Shown here in pieces: positions 1-9,200 of a stretch of DNA of 21,730 bases; positions within the stretch are counted from its first letter, which is position 1; every line of letters begins with the position of its first letter. Source of the DNA: Plakobranchus ocellatus (Eukaryota; Mollusca; Gastropoda; Plakobranchidae). Under the pieces are notes generated by a model. The model saw nothing but the letters and a program-made list of their open reading frames with translations. It did not search any database and had not been told where the DNA came from. The position numbers and the translations under genes were made by a program. The stretch covers positions 2,858,719-2,880,448 of the forward strand of contig BLXT01003724.1 in assembly GCA_019648995.1 (NCBI GenBank). Reading direction: 5' to 3'.

Positions 1-202
1 AAACCTCATTGCACTATGATAAAGGAATGGCTACACAAAGAGAATTGTAAACCAGGGGATCCTTAAGGAGAAAAAAAACCTCATTGCACTATGATAAAGG
101 AATGGCTACACAAAGAGAATTATAAACCAGGGGATCCTTAAGGAAAATAAAAAAACCTCATTGCACTATGATAAAGGAATCGCTACACAAAGAGAATTGT
201 AG
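1..202. repeat. Tandem repeat, ~75 bp unit, 2.7 copies, cut by window edge
   Basis: The unit starts at 1, 76 and 153, each beginning AAACCTCATTGCACTATG and followed by a segment ending near GGGGATCC. Copies differ by only a few bases: GGAATGG against GGAATCG, GAATTGTAA against GAATTATAA, and a variable A-rich joint that makes the spacing 75 then 77. The third copy stops after AGAGAATTGTA, where unique AT-rich sequence begins. The array must continue to the left of the window. The units are directly adjacent and lack any spacer/repeat alternation, so this is a minisatellite or satellite, not a CRISPR array. No coding potential was seen. Confidence 0.93.
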
Positions 203-2178
203 TTCAGTGATACATATAACTTTTAAAATGCTATTGCAGTCATATGATTTACAACAAAAAAAAAAAATATTGATAGAATAATACATAACACATAATGAAT
301 ACAATGTCATATCGAACCAAATATGATAAGAATAAGCTATGAACTACTTGGCAAAAAAAAAGTTTAAAAAATATATATATAAGCACATGTAATGTTAGTC
401 AAGATCCTAAATAACTGTATTAAAGAATGTAAATAAAACAGGGTCAGAATTTACCTTCCAGCGCAAAAAGAGTGCTCAAGTTCTTATTCTTAAACTGGAC
501 ATTAGGAAACCAGGCTTTAAAAAATGGTGTTTACTATTATTACATGGAGGATACTTTTATAATATATTTTTTCAGAGTTTTTAATAGCGATATGAGAAAT
601 GACAAAATTTCCCCTTAGCTTGAAAGATTGTATGGTTACCCTATGTAATGTTATTAGGATGGGCAGTCCTTCCTGTTTTACAGCCTTGAGTACCGTTTTC
701 TCTCTGTCAACTTTTCCCTATCTGCTGAGTTCAAATTGTTTTTCAATTGTTCAAATCGAATGAGTTTATTGGAATATCTTTCAGCTTGTTTTTTCATATC
801 TATTATATTTATTCTTTTTACTATTTAAATCTTGAGTGAATTAATGGTTTGACGCTGAGGCTGTTCTAGAAATAGCTCAGCCCTTGACAAGTCATACAAA
901 TAATTTCCTATGAGAACATCATTATAAATAGTGCAGCACCACCCATAAGATAAGCTTTTTTTTCACAAAGTTACACTCTTATGCCTTCTGTTCATTCGCC
1001 CCAGCTGAGTCTTTATTATTTACAGCCCAAAAGAACTCTACATTCCTCGACTCATTTAAGTGCTGGAATCAGCATTTGAATTCCTTTGATCACTTGGGAA
1101 TTCTGAGATTTGGATTAGCACCTGAGCTTAAAACACACCCTCATACACACAAACATTCCCCTGCTGACTGGTGTGTCTCTCTCCTGTTTGGCTCTGTTTG
1201 TCTGTTGAGGCACCCGTAACGTGTGTTGACTTGAGTCAGAATAATTGTTGGCATTTTCTCTTTCATATATGAGGCTAACATGCGAATGACTTTTTTTGGA
1301 CTCTTTTATCATAAACTAATGCTGAGGATATCATTATTTATCTTTTTTCGTTTTATAAAATGGTTATCTCCATATTTCATGACCGTATCCAAACCTTTGC
1401 TTTTGCGTATTAAAATCTTTTGCGATTCTCCTTTTCATTATTATTTGAATGAACTGACTTTTACTTTTTAGTTTTAATAACAGTTTATATTTCCAAGCGA
1501 AGCCAGTGAGAAATTGTAAAATTCTGGTAATGTATTTTCTTATAATAAATTTTAACTCAGTAGGTTTCAGATAGTCACTTTAGTCTGCTTAATTTAAATT
1601 GCTTGATAGCACACCTACATTTGAATCATCAACAAATTTGATATCTTGAATTGAAATTAACAAATAAAATCTACATGTGGAAACAACAAAGAGGTGGGAA
1701 AATCAGAAAATTTAATTTTTCTGGATTTTAATTATGTGGACATGGTTTGTTCTCTCTTTAAAATTACATTTTTATTCTATAGTTATCACATTAGTATATT
1801 CAAAGTTTCACCCCACCTATTCTGTATTTTACAAAACACATGAACACACACACACATGCTGACCATTTTATCCAAGTGTGAATATTCCCTTCCAGAGCTG
1901 CCCATATTGCATTCTATGAACCCCATTGCCACCACTGTCTAAGGAACTTCAATCCTGGCTGTATATCTTTCCTTTATCCATTATGTGTCAAACCCTGTCC
2001 CCTAAAATATTTCACATCATTCTTCCCTCTTCCCTCTTCCATGCCTGCTTGCAGATCCTCCACAATGTATTATTATAGCTTATATTGTCAGCTTGCTAAA
2101 TTTCATGCTTTAAATTTTATAGGAATTTGTACTGTAATGAAAACTATTGTTTTTGTGTCTGTCTTTTATCATCAATAG
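203..2178. other. AT-rich intron or flank of the CLIP4-like gene, no exon seen
   Basis: Nearly 2 kb without a recognisable exon, RNA gene or mobile element. Open frames here are short and have no domain-like composition. If the CLIP4-like gene is transcribed through this stretch it is probably the last intron, because the exon at 2179 opens with a clear acceptor (TTTTATCATCAATAG) in the middle of a CAP-Gly domain whose first strands must lie upstream. A short CA run near 1845-1855 is the only simple repeat of note. Confidence 0.5.
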
Positions 2179-2588
2179 GTACTATTCGCTACATTGGGAC
2201 AGCAGAGTTTGCTGAGGGTATCTGGCTCGGTGTGGAACTACGCAAGCCCAAGGGCAAAAATGACGGTAGTGTGGGCGGACGTCGCTACTTCTCCTGCCCT
2301 CCTGGCTGTGGTCTGATGGTGAAGCCAAGTCGCGTTACTGTGCGGGGAATAAATGGTGCCAGGATTCTAGCTGAGCAGACAGCAGACTTGGCAGTGGCCC
2401 ACAACATCGCTCGAGCAACCAGTGGGAGTGGCAGTGGTAACAACTTGAATAGAGAGAGCATCGGGCATGAAGCTGGTGCTAATGATATCAGTAATGGAAG
2501 TAGAAATGGACATGGTCACCATTTCATCAAGTCATCTTGGAATAGATCCAGCGATCGAGAGGGCTCAGTGGCTAATGGAGATAACTAG
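2179..2588 (+). CDS. CLIP4: Last coding exon of a CLIP4-like CAP-Gly protein (partial)
   Basis: CAP-Gly domains bind the C-terminal EEY/F tails of tubulin and of EB proteins, and place linker proteins on microtubule plus ends. The exon begins inside the domain after a TTTTATCATCAATAG acceptor (first two bases complete a Gly codon) and reads GTIRYIGTAEFAEGIWLGVE, then the signature GKNDGSVGG and YFSC, and VKPSRVTVRGING at the end of the domain. The GKNDG signature is the classic CAP-Gly ligand-binding motif. From memory, vertebrate CLIP4 has a very similar last CAP-Gly ending in a SRVT-RGING-type segment, while CLIP3 does not, so CLIP4 is the better match. After the domain come about 65 residues rich in Ser, Gly, Asn and His without a zinc knuckle, ending at TAG 2586-2588. 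The N-terminal part of the domain and all upstream exons are outside the window. Domain call is firm; orthology is inferred. Confidence 0.9.
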
Positions 2589-2776
2589 CCATGAAAGGGC
2601 TGAAGGGAACTTCTAGTTGGATCCAGTACATACAAGGAGAGCTCAGTGACATTCAGCTGTGCAGTGATTGAATAGAAGTACTGGATATAACTTGTGTTGG
2701 AGAGTTTGATGATAAAAGAAAATGAAGGAGTTATAGGGCAATTAGAAACTAATGCATGCCCTCGTTCAAGAATTAA

Positions 2777-2782
2777 AATAAA
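2777..2782 (+). promoter_or_regulatory. Candidate polyadenylation signal of the CLIP4-like gene
   Basis: AATAAA lies 189 bases after the stop codon and is the first canonical hexamer downstream on the plus strand. The segment 2589-2776 would then be the 3' UTR. No transcript evidence is available, and other A/T-rich hexamers follow, so the real end could be further on. Confidence 0.4.
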
Positions 2783-2788
2783 TAATGA

Positions 2789-4020
2789 CAAAGGTAGGTA
2801 GCCATGAAAAAGTATGTTAGATTTCCTGCTTAAAAGAAATTTTAAAGGCCTGTTTAGGTAAAGTTGTTCACTAGTTTGATAACCCCTTAGAATCCATTAT
2901 ATGAGGATACACAAGGATATTTTCAAAGTGAAGAGTGGTTTCTAGTCAGTGCAAACAGTCATAAATTATGATTAGCAAGTTGCTAATAAACATTTCGTAG
3001 TATTAAATGATGAATATTGTAGTTTGTGTAGGCTAAAATGTTTGCAGAAGTTTCCATAACTTATTTCTCCAGAGAGATGTTTGTTCTATTACTTGTATGC
3101 TTCCTAAGTAGAAGGTTATTGTGTCATATCAGAGAATTTTGTTTATAAAATTATATTAGTTATAGTGCCTTAGGTGGAAGGTCGCGTGCCTGAACCAGAA
3201 CTGGTAAGCATTACTTTGAAAAGGTAATAGTGTTTCAAAGTTTGGCAGAGTGATATTACTTAAATTACTTTTCAAAATATTTTTCATCACTTTTCAGCTA
3301 CAAAAAAAGAAATTTAAAAGCAGCCCTGTTTTATAAAATGTTATAATTTCTTTTGATTGATTTCATAAGATGTATACCCCTCCTACATAGTGGAAGTGTC
3401 ATAGTATCAACGTGGGCCCTAGCTGTTTCAAATTATCTTATACAGAATTGAGCAATAGGTTACACTCTCAGGGGGTGGTGTTTTGAGAGGTATGGTGAAA
3501 TATGCACCATCTTAATGGGCCTATGAAAACAGATATTTACTAATAATGAAAAAAGGCAACATCCATCTACGAGAGGTAGAGAGTACAGAGTTATTTAATT
3601 TTAATTCTAGCATAATTAATTTAACTGTTACAAGTAACGTTTAAGTAACGTTTTTTTTTAATAATCTGTCAATGTCAATGAAAGTATGCATATTAAACTA
3701 CAGCAGCTAATAGACCTTTGTAACAGTACCGTTCAACCAGTGCTATCAATCAAGTGAGATGTGGGAAAGAAATATTGCTCCAAATGATTAAATAATATTA
3801 TCTTTGTGACAGAATAAGTGGATTTTTCTTAACTCACCATTAGAATTGAATATAAAAGAAATTTATTTCCAGATACTATGAAGCTTTCAAATGTATAAAC
3901 TGCAAAATTTTGACTTGCTTATACTGACTTCCAGATCTCAGTGCATTGTATCACTGTGAGGCACTGCCAGGTTTTCTTGCTAGTTCTTTTTTTTTTCTTT
4001 TGTTCTGTTTTGTAGCTATG
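2789..4020. other. Intergenic AT-rich sequence, nothing recognised
   Basis: Between the probable end of the CLIP4-like transcript and the left end of the inverted-repeat element I find no exon, RNA gene or clear repeat. Short T runs occur near 3652 and 3988, the latter shortly before the transposon end. Confidence 0.5.
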
Positions 4021-4087
4021 CATATACGAGAAACGTTTGAAGAGTACAGAGGAAAAAACGGCAGAGTCACATTTCAGGCATTTTGAG
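4021..4087 (+). repeat. Left terminal inverted repeat
   Basis: Pairs with 6181-6249. It begins CATATACGAGAAACG and contains the shared blocks GAAGAGTACAGAG, AACGGCAGAGTCACA and ATTTTGAG. The AACGGCAGAGTC core also recurs inside the element, which suggests a protein-binding site. Confidence 0.8.
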
Positions 4088-4253
4088 AAAAGCTGAAATT
4101 AAAAACCCTAGCAATCAAATGCATGATGACAATTCAAATTCTTTTGATAATAACATAAACAGCATTTCATTTGTGGAGAAATTCTGATGTTTGAGATACT
4201 CGCACAATTTCTAAAATAGGAAAATTCAACTATTTTGGAAGGTATGTGTGAAT

Positions 4254-4300
4254 GGACTCTGCCGTTTCCCTTTTTTTTGGACCTTACCTTTTTTCCATTG
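4254..4300 (+). repeat. Left subterminal motif pair (GGAC..TGCCGTTT)
   Basis: Two adjacent variants of one motif: GGACTCTGCCGTTTCCC at 4254 and a diverged GGACCTTACCTTTTTTCCA at 4279. The second is followed by TTGTACC, matching the TTGCACC that follows the copy at 6033 near the other end. They have the same plus-strand orientation as the right-hand copies, while the copy in the left inverted repeat is reversed. Confidence 0.65.
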
Positions 4301-4609
4301 TACCACAGACCAAAACATTACTAAATTAAGTAGCCAAAAAAGCTTTGTGAGACAACTTATCTTAAAGGAGTTTTGTGCTTTGGCAAAGTGGCTTGTTAAT
4401 GTTATGTTACCATTGTGCTGAACAGAAGGTCACAGACACGTGTAGTCCTTGGTTTTGATCCAGGACAGCTTACCTTTGTGAAATTGTTACTCGGTTATAT
4501 GGACTCTTACTCTTAATTCAAGCCATTTTTCCCCTTATCTTGACATTTGTAAGGCATTTGAAGCAAATGCAAACCAAACATCACATTTGAAGAAGAAAAG
4601 ACTAAACAT

Positions 4610-5980
4610 TCAACAGTTATGATTTATTTCAATTTGCAACGGTTCGTTGTCTTTGTCTTCATGAGGCAGGGCATCATAAAAAGCCTCGTTGTTTGAGAAC
4701 TTCATCAGCAGCTGAAGGTCTTTGTATTTTGAAGAAGATATGGGTATAAGAGCCCTAAACATCCTTTCTGGCTCCCCTCCACATGCCCTAAAAGCTTTCC
4801 TACCAGGGAGGTAACGTTTGTAAATGCACCATTCCATATCTCCTGTGGCTGAAAACTCCTGGATCATTTTCTGTTGAGAATACAATTTCTCTTACGGGGC
4901 AAGTAGGGATGGGGCAGCTTTTCTTGTAGAGGGGCTCAAGAATGTCACAATCACAATGTCTTGCTGAACCTCAATGATATTGTACGGTGCATGCTGAGAT
5001 CTTGCAGCTTTGAATTGTTCAATCCAATCTGACGGAATGCATACTCCTGCCTTTGTGTTCACCAGCCCCATATCCCAGTCGCATTCCATGTATGAGTGAC
5101 CACATTCAGGGAATGTCACTCTGATGGATTTGAACCGCTGCTTGTGGTGAACCAAATAGTCAAAGAATCTTAGCATCGTGTAGTTTTTATTCTGACCCGC
5201 ACATGAGTCATAAAAAAAACTCCAGATGGATCACCTCATCGCTCACCTGGTTGACTATATGGTGATACAGAAATGATGCCACCTCATCTGATCCCTTTTT
5301 GGCCACAGTTTCATTGTAGCAATGCAGATATACATCATCTGTTGACATTTGGTGTATATTGTAAGATTGGAATGACAGCATCCTGTGATAATAAAAGTCG
5401 TTGGTGAACTGATGTGGCTGATTGAGGTTTTTCTGATAATGAAAGGTGAAAGACTAAATGAGGATTTGTTTTAGCCCTTTGATTGGTATCTTTCTTATCA
5501 CGGTAAAAAGTTTCAGCTTGCGCTGATGAAGGTCTCGCTGGTTCGTCAGCTGCTCTACCTCTCTCCTCACAGCCTCATTTGGTGTGTCTCTCGACGTCTT
5601 GATGAGGACCTCAATCTTGGCTTTGACTTGATCACATGCAGAACATGTGTCCGATCTGGGGTAACCAAATGAAATATTAAATTCGGTTTTAAAAATTGTC
5701 CTCTACGATTCATAAGACGGGCTGTCATCAGAGTGCTTTTCATTGAACAACAAAAACATCTAGTGGATATTCAAATCTTCAGGCAAATAAGCTGGCTCTG
5801 TTTTTCTCATCAATAACCTCAAAACACTTTAACCTTGTGCAGTGACAGTCTGATCCTGTAACATGAGGTGACAATCTCTGCTTCTTTGCCTTTTCTCTGG
5901 CATTTCCTTCTTTTTTTTTTCGTTTTCGAGGTTTGTCTGTGATCACAGGGACAACTTCGTCGCCTCCATTGTCAGTTACA
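4610..5980 (-). pseudogene. Broken DUF7869-type gene, probable transposon protein
   Basis: Conceptual pieces on the minus strand fall in one order. First comes a Lys/Arg-rich stretch (about 5930-5890), then CHCTRLKCFEVI (about 5845-5810), then a coiled-coil-like segment starting CSACDQVKAKIEVL (about 5645). A YYHRMLSFQSYNIH block (about 5385) follows, then DSCAGQNKN (about 5213-5187), then TFPECGHSYMECDWDMGLVN (about 5117-5058), and a C-terminal part ending at TGA 4610-4612. This order, with the C-C cluster, D-C-x-GQNKN and GHS-x-x-x-CD motifs, is what I recall for DUF7869 proteins, which are multicopy in many invertebrate genomes. The gene is dead. In-frame stops lie near 5734 and 5710, at 5454-5456 (TAG) and at 4892-4894 (TAA). 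A frame slip occurs in the run of eight A at 5212-5219, where seven would keep the frame, and another near 5785. Catalytic function is not known to me; a transposase role is inferred from the inverted repeats around it. Confidence 0.75.
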
Positions 5981-6032
5981 CATAGGAACAGTTCTTTGAT
6001 TGGCTCATTGGGTCATGTAACCAAGCTACTTA

Positions 6033-6140
6033 GGACCCTGCTGTTTTTTCCATTGCACCCACTGGACTTTGCCTTTTCTTCGAAAAAATGGTATATTTTC
6101 TACACTAAATTTATCAGGGACTATGCCGTTTTTTCCTTTT
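6033..6140 (+). repeat. Right subterminal motif cluster, three copies
   Basis: Three plus-strand variants of the same motif: GGACCCTGCTGTTTTTTCCA at 6033, GGACTTTGCCTTTTCTTC at 6064 and GGGACTATGCCGTTTTTTCC at 6118. A fourth, TGACTCTGCCGTTGTTTGC, lies at 6200 inside the right terminal repeat. They sit upstream of the broken gene, between its N-terminal end and the element's right end, where transposase-binding sites or a promoter would be expected. Confidence 0.65.
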
Positions 6141-6180
6141 GACATCCTTTTTCATATCTTTTATCTACTGAGGCCCATAA

Positions 6181-6249
6181 CTCAAAATTTCCAAATTTGT
6201 GACTCTGCCGTTGTTTGCTCTGTACTCTTCATTTCTATGCTGATATATG
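6181..6249 (-). repeat. Right terminal inverted repeat
   Basis: Reverse complement of the left repeat at 4021-4087, with blocks CTCAAAAT (6181), TGTGACTCTGCCGTT (6198) and CTCTGTACTCTTC (6218), ending TATATG at 6244-6249. Between the conserved blocks the two ends have diverged by substitutions, consistent with an old insertion. Confidence 0.8.
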
Positions 6250-9200
6250 ATTGAGTGGAAATGGAGAAAAAAAAAAAAAGAAACCCAAATGATTTTTGTT
6301 AACGCACCTTGTCTCTTTAACCGGCCAAGATAATTTTGGAACAAATTTATGAATGATTTATGAAAAAAGAGTACATTATTGCTTTAGTTTATATTAAGTA
6401 TGAAAGAGTGCTATTGCTAATATTGCATGATAAAAGTCAAATATCAGGGTTATTGTCCTCCTCATGCAGACTTCTATCAAAGATTGGAAGAGAATGTCTA
6501 TATGTATTGATCAAATAAGATGTAAAATTAATGTGATTAGTTGAGGTAAGAAAAAAAATACTGGTGCTTTGTGTCAGGAAGACATTATTTTTGTTCAAAG
6601 GACCTGTTGTAATGGGTCTCACAGGTAGACATATAAAAGAGGAGAGAAAGGGAATTGGGGGAGGAGGCTGTTTAGTGAGAAATGGGAGGCAGAGAGAGAA
6701 AGCAAAAGAGGGACAAACAAAATAGGGCAAGAGACAAGGAGAATATGTGATGATTGATATTGATGGCAGGCATATGAATCCTCTGAAGTCCTTATTACTT
6801 AGCGAACCTGGCACTTCAGAGTTTCTATATGTTTGATATGAGTGTGAATATATTTTGAAAATTGTGGCTTTATTTGCAAAAGAAATAAAAAGTGAGAAAT
6901 TGTTTTATTCATGAAAGCATTAGAATAATGCACAATAAATTCATTTATACCTGAGGTCACAAGTAGTAGGCTCTTAAAATAATGTATGTTTTGTAAATAA
7001 TGATTGAAAAAATTTGATGTATCCTTGTTTATAAAGCAGATTTTTCTTGAAGTCTTTTTCTCTTGAATATTGGAAGTGGGGTGCACAGTACTTTCATGTT
7101 ATTTAACTTAAAATTCTAATTTTTCAAATTGAAGCATTTCATCATGGTGTAGCTGACTGGAAAAAGTAGGTCTATATTGCTTGCTCAAACCACAGAGTTT
7201 AAAAAAAAGAATAGTTTAGATGTGTTTCAAGATTTTTTTTTTTTTTTTTTTTTTTTTTCCAAAAGTGAAAAAAAAATTCAATCTTTAGAAATCTATTTTT
7301 GTAAATTAAAATATTTTCAACAATTTTCCCTCAATGTCAGTAAGGTAGTATACTTGGCTGAGCAATAACGCTTGTATATTGTCCGTTCAAGTCTTGTTGC
7401 CATTTCTGATGTTTAATGTACAGTTTTGGTAGCCAAACCTCTTAATGTACCCAGTTGTTTCCAGTTTTTGGTCATGGCTTCAGGTAATTCAATTTCAGAC
7501 TTGCTTATCCTTTCAAGTAACATTTGATACAGTCTATTGTGGAATGTCTTGATGTTTTAATCTGTCAATATCACAATATTGTTTATTGAAAATCCCAGTT
7601 TATGTCTGAAACTGCAGTTTTTGTTTGGTAACAGATCTTCAAGTACATTTTGTCTAAACAAAACAGTAGTCATGTCTGCTGAAATTATTTATGTTACTTG
7701 CTCAAATTAAGTGACTCTATTTTGTTTGTTGCATGATAGGACAAGCACATGCATAAAATATCTACTGAGGTCAGTCCTAATCAGTCAGAGCCCCAAATGC
7801 TGTTATGAAATTTTTCATCTGAATGGCACATAGGCAAAAAATTTAAGCACGTCTTTCTTACTGAGCAAAAAACAAAGCCTTGCCTAGCATTTATCTGTAC
7901 AAACTTGCAAAAACTTGAATGATTAAAAAGATAAATAAATGGTTTGAAACACGTGATATCAATCTTTTTTTTTAAACTAGTTTCGGGGCATATGTTTTGT
8001 AATCAGCCCAAATAAGTAGGGCGTACTGTTAAAAAATTTGAAGTATTGAAAATATTTCTTATTCTATTAAAAAAAAAAAATAATTATGCTCAGTTCTTAG
8101 TAAGGGTTTAATTAATTTCCATCCATTTTCATCCCTAAATTCATGGTTTGGGCTTATAGGAAAATGACCACTTGTTACATGTAAGATGCAACTTATGAAC
8201 TCACTTGGGCTGGTTCCAATAGCCTTATAATTATTTTCTCTCTCCCTTTCTCTACGTCATTATGCTTGCCCTTCGTTTTTGTCTCAAGCCTTTTTTCCAA
8301 GCTTGAAAGTATACTGCTGATTTGTTCCAGTTGCATGTTGCAGCTTATGAGGATGTTTGTTGGAAATATCAAAGGGAAGATTTGAGTTCTTTAAAGCCTC
8401 ACACAAAATAGGTCTTGAAAACCTGAGAGTTAAGATGCTAATGAATGTTGGCCAAGGACTATGGTTTATATCTTATGTCCTATTCCTATGTTACTGATTT
8501 TAAAAATTAGGCATTGGAAGTAAACCAGGGAAAAAATTTACTTCCATTTTTATCACACCCTTCACTAACTGGTACCCATTTTTACCGTACGTTCTGATTG
8601 ATAAATGGTGGTGTTTCTAAATTAAGAAAATAGTTTGTCCTGGTCAACAAAAGTTCATTCTATGTTCAAATTGATACAGAGTATGTGAGATATTTATTGC
8701 TTTGCATTCTCTTATCTTTCACATTTAATAAGAGTTTTTTTAAACCCATAATTTGATGCCCCTTTTAATCCAAATTTTAATAACAGTTGTAAATTGATAT
8801 AAAATGTTGATTTGGTAGGATTGGATTCAGAAAGCAAAAGAAAGTATGAAAATGTAGAACAAGTTTTCAATGTGGTGCTCACATGATACATGCAAGATTA
8901 TTATGATCAGTCATTGAATATGGTTGACTTTTCTTGATTGTATTGATTTAAAAATAATAAACCTTGCCATTCTTGTTGGCATTTGCTCAAATTTCAAGTT
9001 TTGACTCTACATGTTTCTTTGCTTTATCAACAAGAAATTTCTACAACCTGTACATAATGTCAAGGTTTTGCCGACTGTGCATCCTTCAACAGATTTATTT
9101 TAGAATATATATCTGTATGTCTTTGGCCTAATTTCAATTGATAGGGTACAGGAGGCTGGCTTTTGTTGGATTCTACAAGTACAAACATAAAATAGTGGAA

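Larger units (their letters stand above)
4021..6249. mobile_element. DNA transposon-like element with ~68 bp terminal inverted repeats
   Basis: The two ends are inverted copies. Read inward, each starts CATATA and shares three identical blocks in the same order: GAAGAGTACAGAG (4039-4051 against 6218-6230), AACGGCAGAGTCACA (4057-4071 against 6198-6212) and ATTTTGAG (4080-4087 against 6181-6188). Between them lies a broken minus-strand gene of the DUF7869 type plus several short motif copies near both ends. This layout of terminal inverted repeats, subterminal motifs and one central gene is typical of cut-and-paste DNA transposons. I could not identify a target-site duplication, so the exact ends could be off by several bases. 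The element is dead: its gene carries several stops and frameshifts. I cannot assign it to a named superfamily. Confidence 0.75.

Noticed and set aside
1..202. Possible CRISPR array
   Set aside because: The 75 bp units are adjacent and identical throughout with no unique spacers, and the context is eukaryotic.
6437..7086. Minus-strand open frames of 125 and 95 residues
   Set aside because: Pro/Phe/Leu-rich or AT-driven composition with no motif, splice or regulatory context.
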